From JAKSSE01 sp045597645 (GTDB taxonomy: Bacteria; Bacillota; Clostridia; Lachnospirales; Lachnospiraceae), in NCBI GenBank assembly GCA_045597645.1, contig JAZLKM010000049.1:62001-126000 (forward strand): 64,000 bases of DNA, given 5' to 3'. The notes beneath the pieces are model-generated. The model did no database searches. It worked only from the letters and a program-made list of their open reading frames with translations, and was not told where the DNA came from. Every line of letters starts with the position of its first letter. Position 1 is the stretch's first letter. Positions 14,956-22,514 of the stretch are shown here, piece by piece. The position numbers and the translations under genes are program-made.

Positions 14956-16371
14956 TTAAAATCTCCCTAGCTGCACGCCGTACAGCACCACTGACCAGAC
15001 GCCTAGCACGGTCATAGCGGCAATCGTTATTTCTTTTACATGTCTGACTTGTGAGTACAGACGTCTGGGCCTTATCCCTATGCCCATCATTGCAATTGCG
15101 GTAATAAAATACCTAGCCTGGATGCCACCGGCCACCTTGTCTCCCGGTGCATTCGCTGTAACATCCAGCAAATAAATACAAGACACCACTGCAATGAACT
15201 CCAAAACAGAAGCAACTATAAGCAATGTCCTAAGCTTTCCAGAGATGAGCTTTTCGTACCGGCCATCATCCATAGCAAGTATAATCAAAAGGACAATTGG
15301 TACCACATATATCGCTGGTTCCAGATACACGTTCAACGGGCCAAAGGTATTGAAATAAATAAACTGAACTGAAAGGCCTTCATAGAACGTCCTCCAAAGG
15401 ACTAGCAAAAATCTACCCGGATACTTAACTGCGAACTGAATACCAGTGAGTCCAGCATACTCAGGAGCCGGCTGTGGCAAGCTCTCTATAGCATATCCAT
15501 TTATATCCGCCAAATTAGCCTTAGGCATAAATGTGCCTGAGAATAACTGGAAAAGTACAAATAATACAAGTGGCACTAGTGAAATCGCAAAAATCTTTCT
15601 GTAAGTGCTTGCATCATAAAATTTAGTGATTGGTATAAGGAACACCAGTATGCCCAAGACAACATAGACATACTTGTTCATATATATAATCAGAAGCAGT
15701 ATTCCCAGAAGAAACATCTGCCCAAATCCTACGTCCACTATCTCATCATCTAACGCATAGCGCAGTACCAGTGCGATAAATAAAAAACACAATGCATTAA
15801 GAAGCGCGTCAGATGAGAGGGACGCTGCCAGATAAATACTAAGCGGGCACATACAGCAGGCTGCAAAAAAATGCTTGCATATTGGGACTATTTTCACCGC
15901 AAACATGGTAATAACGCTATATGCCAAAAGATTCATAAGGTGTCCCAATATAACCGCTGCTCTCACACTCATATGCGCAGTTCTAGCGATAAAAATTCCT
16001 ATCGCCTGCGGATAGTAGAAAAGAGATGCATACGTCCTTGGATCATAGTAGTCCGCTTTTCCATCCGAAAAGTCGCTGGCTGACAGCATAGCATAATATT
16101 CCTTTACGCCTATTTTTCGCGATGCAAAATCATAGTATCCGAAAGAGTCAAACCCTGCGGGAACACTCTCATACTCCGGTGTGTGACCGATAATCACAAA
16201 GGGATCTAGTATATTACCATAGGAGACATCGCAGCTACGGTAAAAGTGCATTACTCCATCGCACTCATGTCCCAGTGGAATCATAATTGACAGCGCTATG
16301 CCAATAGCAAGCACCGCCACCAGATACCATATATGAACTTCAGAAAATCTCTCTTTTATCTTCTGTATCAT
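14956..16371 (-). CDS. DUF2142-type membrane protein
   Basis: A 471-residue membrane protein, second of three tandem paralogues. After a first helix it shows MIPLGHECDGVMHFYRSCDVSYGN, then GHTPEYESVP and RTYASLFYYPQAIGIFIAR, followed by about ten hydrophobic segments with IYMNKYVYVVLGILVFLIP, shared nearly word for word with the neighbour at 12866-14950. The acidic-His cluster after helix 1 resembles the active-site loop of GT-C enzymes. Its ATG overlaps the upstream stop as ATGA, so translation is coupled. The role is probably transfer or polymerisation of lipid-linked sugars; the donor is unknown. Confidence 0.7.
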   Translation of the reverse strand: MIQKIKERFSEVHIWYLVAVLAIGIALSIMIPLGHECDGVMHFYRSCDVSYGNILDPFVIIGHTPEYESVPAGFDSFGYYDFASRKIGVKEYYAMLSASDFSDGKADYYDPRTYASLFYYPQAIGIFIARTAHMSVRAAVILGHLMNLLAYSVITMFAVKIVPICKHFFAACCMCPLSIYLAASLSSDALLNALCFLFIALVLRYALDDEIVDVGFGQMFLLGILLLIIYMNKYVYVVLGILVFLIPITKFYDASTYRKIFAISLVPLVLFVLFQLFSGTFMPKANLADINGYAIESLPQPAPEYAGLTGIQFAVKYPGRFLLVLWRTFYEGLSVQFIYFNTFGPLNVYLEPAIYVVPIVLLIILAMDDGRYEKLISGKLRTLLIVASVLEFIAVVSCIYLLDVTANAPGDKVAGGIQARYFITAIAMMGIGIRPRRLYSQVRHVKEITIAAMTVLGVWSVVLYGVQLGRF

Positions 16372-17714
16372 ACGTATGTCAAAAATCCTGTTCCGTACAT
16401 TCTAACGCCAAATATCCATATAGCCCAGGCTAGCACGCCAGCCAGAATAAGTAGCGACACCGGCTCCATATATTCGCCTTCATATCTTAACTTTCTCGGT
16501 TTAAGAGCCATTCCCAGCATTGGAAGGAACATTATGATATTCCTTGAGTCCATGTTGCTTACCACCTGTGCAAGTCCAATATAGGTGACGCCATGAGCAA
16601 AATATGCGCTGAGCATCTGAGCCAGAAATAGGCCGGCAAAGGTACCACCTAAAACAATCCTGTATTTATTTTCCAACTCAATGTCTTCGCCTGGTGTCTC
16701 CATAACGAGAATTGCAAGCCACAGAAGCGGCAGCCAGTACACCAATGGCTGCAATGAAAAGTTCTGCCAGCCTACATAGTTCAATGTTCTATACCACAAT
16801 GTAAAACCGTGATAGATAGACGGAATCAAGATTTTAATATATAGCAAAGGTCCGTTGTAGACACCTTTTCCCATTGGGAAAAATCCTGTAAATATAGCCT
16901 GAAACAGCATGTACGTCAAAAGAGGGCTCATTGCTATAGCAAAGCTTTTCCAATAGTTCTTTCGGCTGTCAAAGAAAGTTCTTGGTATGTGTAATATAAG
17001 AAGTCCCAATATCAAGTATGGAAAATCATACATATACAGAGCCGTTAGAATAATCGCCGGTATTAAAAGGTGCTGAACCCCGAGGGAACCAGCAGCATCC
17101 AGCGAGAGATACATTACGTATGCCATAAAAAAGAATACCAAACCGTAGACCGTGGCCATAGGTGAAAGTGATGCTGCCTGAAATAAGCAAAGTGGAGACA
17201 GTGCTATCGCCGTTAGCGCAAGCTTTCCCAGCGGTAAAAGCCTAATCGCGAAGAAAGTCAGTGCTATGTATACCATCAAATTCAATATATGTGCCAGAAT
17301 TACCGCCCCATACACGCTCATATTGCACAGTCTGCCTATAAAAAGACCCATAGCTTGGGGGTAGTAGGTAAACGAGGTAAATCTTCTTGCGTCAGGAGCT
17401 AAAGCTGTAGCTCCTGTCAGCTTTATACTTTTCATTCTAGCCTGGTACTCTTTTCCACCGGCCGTGTCTGGGTCTATGATTCCCACCTCATAGTTGTAAT
17501 AGTCGGCTGGGCGATTTGAAAATCCATAGCCATGCCCCAGCACCACAAATGGTTCGAGTATATTGCCTTTAGATACATCGTACGCTGTCAGGAAATTCGC
17601 TTCCCCATTATGCTCCTGACCTAATGGTATCATTACAGCAAAAAACAGCCCTCCCAGGAGGGCTATTATTGCAAAAAATATCGGTATCTGTTGTACTCTG
17701 TCTCTAAAAGACAT
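16368..17714 (-). CDS. DUF2142-type membrane protein
   Basis: A 448-residue membrane protein, first of the three tandem paralogues in transcription order and the most diverged. It keeps MIPLGQEHNGEANFLTAYDVSKGN and RRFTSFTYYPQAMGLFIGR but lacks the H-F-Y-R-S/T-C-D wording of the other two (NFLTAYD instead), so the substrate may differ. About ten hydrophobic segments follow. It starts 3 bases after the rmlA stop, with AGAAGG upstream. An intrinsic-terminator-like hairpin with six T lies inside its first 25 codons (17640-17664). Confidence 0.7.
   Translation of the reverse strand: MSFRDRVQQIPIFFAIIALLGGLFFAVMIPLGQEHNGEANFLTAYDVSKGNILEPFVVLGHGYGFSNRPADYYNYEVGIIDPDTAGGKEYQARMKSIKLTGATALAPDARRFTSFTYYPQAMGLFIGRLCNMSVYGAVILAHILNLMVYIALTFFAIRLLPLGKLALTAIALSPLCLFQAASLSPMATVYGLVFFFMAYVMYLSLDAAGSLGVQHLLIPAIILTALYMYDFPYLILGLLILHIPRTFFDSRKNYWKSFAIAMSPLLTYMLFQAIFTGFFPMGKGVYNGPLLYIKILIPSIYHGFTLWYRTLNYVGWQNFSLQPLVYWLPLLWLAILVMETPGEDIELENKYRIVLGGTFAGLFLAQMLSAYFAHGVTYIGLAQVVSNMDSRNIIMFLPMLGMALKPRKLRYEGEYMEPVSLLILAGVLAWAIWIFGVRMYGTGFLTYV
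17640..17664 (-). terminator. Terminator-like hairpin inside the 5' coding part of a DUF2142 gene
   Basis: On the minus strand AGCCCTCC-TG-GGAGGGCT is followed by G and six T (17645-17640). It is a strong GC-rich stem at codons 17-25 of the gene that follows rmlA. It could lower expression of the downstream membrane proteins when translation is poor, or be a chance result of Gly-Leu-Phe-Phe codons. Confidence 0.45.
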
Positions 17715-17717
17715 AAA

Positions 17718-18596
17718 TTATAGACCTTCTGCTACCTCTTTGAGGTATTTACCATAGTCAGTCTTCATCAGAGGCTCAGCCAGTTTAAGAAGCTGCTCCT
17801 TATCGATGAATCCTCTCTTATATGCTATCTCTTCGATGCATGAGATATACAGTCCCTGTCTCTTTTGGAATGCAGATACGAAGTCTGCGGCAGCCAGCAA
17901 CATATCATGATTGCCAGTGTCAAGCCATGCAAATCCACGTCCCAGAGTCTCCACATGGAGATCTCCTCTCTCAAGATAAGCATTATTGACAGCAGTAATC
18001 TCTATCTCACCTCTTGCGCTCGGCTTAACGTTTTTCGCTATCTCAACTACATCGTTGTCATAGAAGTAAAGACCTGGCACAGCGTAGTTGCTCTTAGGAT
18101 TAGCTGGCTTTTCCTCGATAGAAATGGCCTTTCCTGATTCATCGAACTCTACCACACCGTACTCTCTCGGATCTCTGACATAGTAGCCAAAAATCGTAGC
18201 TCCAGGATTGTTGGCGGTGCGATCTGCTACATTTCTAAGGACCTTTGAAAAGCTCTGACCGTAGAAAATATTATCTCCGAGCACCAATGCTACCGCGTCA
18301 TTACCAATGAACTTATCACCTATAATAAATGCATCAGCCAGACCTCTTGGGTACTCCTGAATAGCATACTGGATATCCATTCCCAGCTGACTTCCATCTC
18401 CCAGAAGTTCCTTAAATACCGGTAGGTCTCTTGGGGTAGAAATAATAAGTACCTCTCTAATGCCAGAAAGCATTAGGGTTGACAGCGGATAATATATCAT
18501 CGGCTTGTCATATACTGGCATAATCTGCTTTGATATTGCCTTGGTTAGTGGATAAAGTCTGGTTCCACTACCACCAGCAAGAATAATTCCCTTCAT
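17718..18596 (-). CDS. rmlA: Glucose-1-phosphate thymidylyltransferase
   Basis: A 292-residue enzyme of normal RmlA length. It shows GIILAGGSGTRLYPLT at the N-terminus, KQIMPVYDKPMIYYPLSTLMLSGI, the sugar-binding LVLGDNIFYG, and FGYYVRDPREYGVVEFD. It joins Glc-1-P and dTTP to give dTDP-glucose, the first step of dTDP-rhamnose and of other dTDP-6-deoxysugars. The cytosolic product goes to RmlB, encoded 24 bases upstream. GGGGG lies about 9 bases before ATG 18596. The three DUF2142 genes follow in the same operon. Confidence 0.96.
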   Translation of the reverse strand: MKGIILAGGSGTRLYPLTKAISKQIMPVYDKPMIYYPLSTLMLSGIREVLIISTPRDLPVFKELLGDGSQLGMDIQYAIQEYPRGLADAFIIGDKFIGNDAVALVLGDNIFYGQSFSKVLRNVADRTANNPGATIFGYYVRDPREYGVVEFDESGKAISIEEKPANPKSNYAVPGLYFYDNDVVEIAKNVKPSARGEIEITAVNNAYLERGDLHVETLGRGFAWLDTGNHDMLLAAADFVSAFQKRQGLYISCIEEIAYKRGFIDKEQLLKLAEPLMKTDYGKYLKEVAEGL

Positions 18597-18620
18597 GGAG
18601 CAATCCCCCTTAATGTTATC

Positions 18621-19706
18621 CTATCTATTGCTGTACATTGAGTCGTAATATTTCTGATAATCTCCGCTGGTAACGTTCTCACGCCACTCATCGTTTTCAA
18701 GATACCACTTGATGGTCTTCTTGATACCATCCTTGAACATAGTCTCCGGCTCCCAGCCAATCTCGGCCTTAATCTTATCAGGAGCGATAGCATAGCGTCT
18801 GTCATGTCCCTTTCTATCGCCTACATATGTGATGAGGTCCTTAGATACATTTGCCTTTCTCGGATCTGAATCCGGAAGCATTTCCTGTAAAGTCTCAATA
18901 ACGATATTTACAATCTCAATATTTCTCTTCTCGTTGTGTCCACCGATATTGTAGGTCTCAAACAGCTTGCCCTGCTCCTGTACCATATCAATTCCCTTCG
19001 CATGATCATCAACATAGAGCCAGTCACGGATATTGAGTCCATCACCATATACAGGAAGCTTCTGTCCCTTAAGTGCATTGTTGATAAGAAGCGGAATAAG
19101 CTTCTCTGGGAACTGATAAGGGCCATAGTTATTCGAAGTGTTTGTAATATTAGCCGGGAACTTATAGGTATCCATATAGGCCTTCACAAGGAAGTCTGAT
19201 GAAGCCTTGCTTGCTGAATATGGGCTGTGTGGCTGGTATGGAGTAGTCTCATAGAAATAGCTAACACCATCATCCGGAAGAGAGCCGTACACTTCATCCG
19301 TAGACACATGAAGGAATTTCTTTCCCTCAATGTAGCTTCCATCCGGAAGCTCCCATGCAGCCTTAGCGCAGTTAAGCATTGTAGCAGTACCAAGCACATT
19401 GGTACGAACAAATACCTCAGGATCAGCTATTGACCTGTCTACATGAGACTCTGCTGCAAAATGAACTACACGATCGATATCATTTTCTGCAAAAATCTTG
19501 GAGATAGCTTCTGAATCGCAGATGTCAGCTCTTACAAATGAATAATTAGGATTTGACTCAAGATCCTTAAGATTCTCAAGGTTACCTGCATAGGTAAGCT
19601 TATCCACATTGATAATGCGAATGGTATCTCCGTACTTTCTAAACATATAATGAATGTAATTGCTGCCGATAAATCCAGCACCACCAGTAACTAAATAAGT
19701 TCTCAT
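18621..19706 (-). CDS. rmlB: dTDP-glucose 4,6-dehydratase
   Basis: A 361-residue short-chain dehydrogenase. It has the NAD motif TGGAGFIGSN at the N-terminus, HFAAESHVDRSI, HVSTDEVYGSL with the catalytic Thr-Asp-Glu, and YSASKASSD with the Tyr-Lys pair. It turns dTDP-glucose into dTDP-4-keto-6-deoxyglucose, the branch point used by RmlC here and by the FdtA-like enzyme on the opposite strand. I chose ATG 19706, which has AGAGGAGAC upstream; a 12-codon extension has no such site. It heads the 19.7-4.0 kb operon. Confidence 0.96.
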   Translation of the reverse strand: MRTYLVTGGAGFIGSNYIHYMFRKYGDTIRIINVDKLTYAGNLENLKDLESNPNYSFVRADICDSEAISKIFAENDIDRVVHFAAESHVDRSIADPEVFVRTNVLGTATMLNCAKAAWELPDGSYIEGKKFLHVSTDEVYGSLPDDGVSYFYETTPYQPHSPYSASKASSDFLVKAYMDTYKFPANITNTSNNYGPYQFPEKLIPLLINNALKGQKLPVYGDGLNIRDWLYVDDHAKGIDMVQEQGKLFETYNIGGHNEKRNIEIVNIVIETLQEMLPDSDPRKANVSKDLITYVGDRKGHDRRYAIAPDKIKAEIGWEPETMFKDGIKKTIKWYLENDEWRENVTSGDYQKYYDSMYSNR

Positions 19707-19727
19707 TTTGTCTCCTCTTATATTACC

Positions 19728-19741
19728 TGGGCCCAAGCCCA
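19728..19741 (-). other. GC-rich hairpin in the rmlB leader
   Basis: TGGGC-TTGG-GCCCA on the minus strand, 22 bases before the rmlB start, with no T-run after it. The TTGG loop and its flanking GC pairs resemble the terminator at the other end of the operon. It may protect the 5' end of the message. Confidence 0.35.
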
Positions 19742-19763
19742 CTTTTACTACATAGATTTATAG

Positions 19764-19791
19764 ATTGTAACATATTTGTAACATTTTGCAA
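19764..19791 (-). promoter_or_regulatory. Candidate promoter for the rmlB operon
   Basis: On the minus strand TTGCAA (19791-19786) and TACAAT (19769-19764) are 16 bases apart. The WalR-like box lies between these elements, so the arrangement differs from that at 1.9 kb. Another nearby -10 (TATAAA at 19762-19757) has no good -35, so the exact promoter is uncertain. Confidence 0.45.
19767..19783 (-). promoter_or_regulatory. WalR/VicR-like direct-repeat box upstream of rmlB
   Basis: On the minus strand TGTTAC-AAATA-TGTTAC fits TGTWAH-N5-TGTWAH at every position, the consensus known for the essential cell-wall regulator WalR. The half-sites are 11 bases apart, as for OmpR-family dimers. The second box in the window is at 1942-1958. 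Confidence 0.5.
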
Positions 19792-19795
19792 ATAC

Positions 19796-19841
19796 GTGAT
19801 TCCATTTATGGAATCACATCGAAAACAATTTATTGTTTTCG
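19796..19841. repeat. Two adjacent perfect hairpins upstream of rmlB
   Basis: GTGATTCCAT-TT-ATGGAATCAC (19796-19817) and CGAAAACAAT-TT-ATTGTTTTCG (19820-19841) are perfect 10-bp inverted repeats with TT loops, two bases apart. Neither is followed by a T-run in a useful direction for a known gene. They open the 426-base gap between rmlB and the FdtA-like gene. Confidence 0.8.
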
Positions 19842-20002
19842 TTTAAATTAGTCATCACGCTTTAAGATGACTAATTTAAAGCTTCCATGCTCGCATGTAA
19901 GTGATGATTGCTTATAGTGCTATCGTACCTGCGAAGCAGGGACTCCACATACATGAGCAATTTTACGAACAATAGTGAGCAAAATTGCGAATGCATGTGG
20001 AG
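19842..20002. repeat. Structured repeat B, multi-hairpin element
   Basis: The element starts with a perfect 15-bp stem (19842-19856 with 19866-19880), then CATGC-TC-GCATG (19886-19897), CCTGC-GAA-GCAGG (19928-19940) and a large stem of 22-base arms (19943-19964 with 19981-20002). The order and much of the sequence match repeat A at 2012-2145, with paired base changes in three stems. No reading frame is supported. The rest of the gap, 20003-20132, holds only the start region of the plus-strand gene. Confidence 0.75.
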
Positions 20003-20093
20003 CATGGGAATAGTCATCACGCCGGGCGGTAATCTCACGCCTGTCCGTTGCACTCGACGAATAATGACTGATGATTTCTGCCCATTGTCGTGT

Positions 20094-20099
20094 TATAAT
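20094..20099 (+). promoter_or_regulatory. Likely -10 element of the FdtA-like gene
   Basis: TATAAT lies 33 bases before the ATG at 20133, and AAAGGA gives a ribosome-binding site. The -35 region is weak (TGATTT about 16 bases upstream), so the promoter may need an activator. Confidence 0.5.
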
Positions 20100-20132
20100 A
20101 AATGAACTTACTACTATACAAAAGGAAATGTT

Positions 20133-20543
20133 ATGAGTTTAAAAGATAAATGCACAGTACTATATTTCCCTGAGCTTGGTGATGAGCGAGGGCATCTGGT
20201 TGTCGCAGAGGGCATGGGAGATATTCCATTTGATATAAAGCGAATCTTCTACATATACGGATCAGATTCTAGTGTTGTCCGCGGTCAGCACGCCAACAAA
20301 GAATCAGAGTTCGTGCTTATAAATGTAGCTGGCAAGAGCAAGCTCAAGCTTACTGACGGGCAAGAGGAATATATCATCGAGCTTAATCAACCCAATATGG
20401 GAGTGTATATTCCAAAGATGATTTGGAAGGATATGTATGACTTCTCCGCGGATTCCGTTCTGTTGGTTCTCGCCAGCACCCACTATGATGATACTGAATA
20501 TATTCGCAACTTCGAAGAATACATGGATATAGTGAAAATATAG
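20133..20543 (+). CDS. fdtA: dTDP-4-keto-6-deoxyhexose 3,4-ketoisomerase, FdtA/QdtA-type cupin
   Basis: A 136-residue cupin with the family pattern DERGHLVVAEG, RIFYIYG, VRGQHANKESEF (metal/catalytic His region) and VYIPKMIWKDMYDFS. Enzymes of this family convert the RmlB product to the 3-keto sugar that an aminotransferase then turns into dTDP-Fuc3N or dTDP-Qui3N. It is the only plus-strand gene, facing away from rmlB across a 426-base gap, with its own terminator. No FdtB aminotransferase or FdtC acetyltransferase is present in the window. FdtA and QdtA differ in stereochemistry at C4, which I cannot settle by reading. Confidence 0.85.
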   Translation: MSLKDKCTVLYFPELGDERGHLVVAEGMGDIPFDIKRIFYIYGSDSSVVRGQHANKESEFVLINVAGKSKLKLTDGQEEYIIELNQPNMGVYIPKMIWKDMYDFSADSVLLVLASTHYDDTEYIRNFEEYMDIVKI

Positions 20544-20573
20544 AGCAGACTTTTGACGTCTAAGAACGTTCAT

Positions 20574-20608
20574 AAGGCGACTTGCATAAAAAATGCCAGT
20601 CGCCTTTT
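20574..20608 (+). terminator. Intrinsic terminator after the FdtA-like gene
   Basis: AAGGCGACT and AGTCGCCTT form a 9-bp stem, extended after one mismatch by GCAT/ATGC around an A-rich loop, and followed by TTTTATT on the plus strand. It lies between two converging genes; on the minus strand there is no good T-run. Confidence 0.8.
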
Positions 20609-20666
20609 ATTAATGATATTCCTGTTCATTTGCTTATCAATTTGTCTTCACCCAGTTCAACCGTAC

Positions 20667-22463
20667 CTACCCTCTCGGCACCCCTACAGCCAATCCATCT
20701 AATTCTGTATAATCCAAATCGTATTCGTAAGGTACTTCGTCTATACCTATCTCCCACACGTACAGATGATCAGGACTAATAACACCCGCGCTCAAGTCAG
20801 TGGATACCTTTTCTATCACCACATCAATATCCTCATACATATTTCTGGCAAGATAGAATGTGTTCACATCTCCACCGTGTTCAATTGCCTTTAGAGCCAG
20901 CTCATATGTGCGAAGGTCGCCGCGTCCAAGGTCGGACCTCATGTAGAAAATATGGGGATGTTCATCTAACAAGCCATCCCAAGCCTCGGCAGTTATCTTA
21001 CTTTTATAGTGATAGTCCGCCTTGTACAAATCAGATGCACGAACAGAACCTATCATCTGTCCCAGGTCTGTTAGCTGGATGCCAATCATGAGAACTGCAA
21101 AAACCCACATTCCCGGCTTTATCTTCTTCTCCCTGTCCATTGTAAAAATAATGGCCGCCAGGAAAATGCAATAGCACACCGGCCAAATGAATCGCCCTGT
21201 TGATCTAAAGATTGACCAAACATTAGTGATAAAAGCAGGCAGCTTTATCTCAAAGGTGTGCATCAATGGCTCCGGACTAATAATCTCACCCAGCGTTACA
21301 ACTGGACTTACTGCAAAAACAAAAAGCACACAGCACACAGCGGCCATAAGGATTGCTCTAAGTTTATTAGTTTTCAGCTCCTTCAATTTGCCTGTGCAGA
21401 GCCTGTAAATGAATACCGCAAGTAGTAACAAAATACCGCCGCCAAGGTATCCGTAGCCATCCCACTGGTATTCTCCCTGTGGCAGGTCAGCCATGAAAAT
21501 ACCCATTGTAGCTGAGTTAATAAATGTATTGAGATTAGCAGAGAATGCCCCCAAGCCATTTTCACTGTTGGCAGACACTCCACCGTAGAAGCCTCCGAGA
21601 ATCCATACCCATATGACTGCAGCGATTACAGGAACAAGCATTGTTACAAGTTCAACGGCCAGTCTAACCACATTTACTGATGCCGGCGCGTCATCTGAAG
21701 CTCTCCCCGCCTTCCTTCTACAAATCAATATTACATTCTCAAGTACATTTGCAAAAAGAAAGGCAAATACCATAGGAACCAGGTACATATGAATGCCTGC
21801 AGTCACAACCATAAGTACCGACCACAGCAATATATTTTTGAGAACCAGGCATACCCTCTTGCCCATCCTTTTTGCAGAGTCTTCTCCCTCTCCAGATATG
21901 TTTGGCCACCCCATATCCCCTACATATGGCTTATATATCCATAGGCAGATGGCAGCGATAATCACCCATTGGGCACTTAGAGCTGTGTGGGCGAACATTC
22001 TCTGCAGCATGTACGGGCTTACCACGAAAAATGTGGATAGAAGTATGCAAAAAAGATTATTTTGCAAGAAATATCTCAGTAAAATAGAGGCGAATCCCCC
22101 CATAAGTGCAAAACAAAGCAGTCCAAATATACCAAGATACTGAAATGTCTCTGGGAGTATTGGCGAAAGCAGCTTAAAGAAAACCGCAAAAAGCGGTATG
22201 GAATCTGTGTAGATAACAGACACACTAAATGGTGCTGTAAGATTATTCATAAGTCCCAAAGGGAATGTCCACGGCGAATTGCGATATGCCACCCATCCAA
22301 CATAATGCTGGGTGATATCATTATATCTCATAGCCCACTCATATGATGTAAAACCAAGCACGTTGCCACGATATATAAGCAGAAAAAGAAGTGAGCCCCA
22401 GATGCAGCCCAGCAAAAAAAGTTTTCCCACTTTATTTTTTTTCATTCCTATATGTTTATCCAT
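20667..22463 (-). CDS. Multi-spanning membrane protein, DUF6311-like
   Basis: A 598-residue protein with about eleven hydrophobic segments and a C-terminal soluble part of about 110 residues. The stretch YTDSIPLFAVFFKLLSP followed by FQYLGIFGLLCFALMGGFA is a pattern I recall from DUF6311, a GT-C-like family of polysaccharide loci. Its early loop (WAMRYNDITQHYVGWVAYRNSPW) carries the acidic residue expected of a lipid-phosphate-sugar-using enzyme. I chose ATG 22463 (MDKHIGMKK), preceded by GGAG. It is the last gene of the long upstream train and ends 59 bases from the plus-strand terminator, converging with the FdtA-like gene. Confidence 0.7.
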   Translation of the reverse strand: MDKHIGMKKNKVGKLFLLGCIWGSLLFLLIYRGNVLGFTSYEWAMRYNDITQHYVGWVAYRNSPWTFPLGLMNNLTAPFSVSVIYTDSIPLFAVFFKLLSPILPETFQYLGIFGLLCFALMGGFASILLRYFLQNNLFCILLSTFFVVSPYMLQRMFAHTALSAQWVIIAAICLWIYKPYVGDMGWPNISGEGEDSAKRMGKRVCLVLKNILLWSVLMVVTAGIHMYLVPMVFAFLFANVLENVILICRRKAGRASDDAPASVNVVRLAVELVTMLVPVIAAVIWVWILGGFYGGVSANSENGLGAFSANLNTFINSATMGIFMADLPQGEYQWDGYGYLGGGILLLLAVFIYRLCTGKLKELKTNKLRAILMAAVCCVLFVFAVSPVVTLGEIISPEPLMHTFEIKLPAFITNVWSIFRSTGRFIWPVCYCIFLAAIIFTMDREKKIKPGMWVFAVLMIGIQLTDLGQMIGSVRASDLYKADYHYKSKITAEAWDGLLDEHPHIFYMRSDLGRGDLRTYELALKAIEHGGDVNTFYLARNMYEDIDVVIEKVSTDLSAGVISPDHLYVWEIGIDEVPYEYDLDYTELDGLAVGVPRG

Positions 22464-22514
22464 AAATCTCCGGTAAATCACAGATTAGCCCCAGCATATG
22501 CCTATTACAACCCA

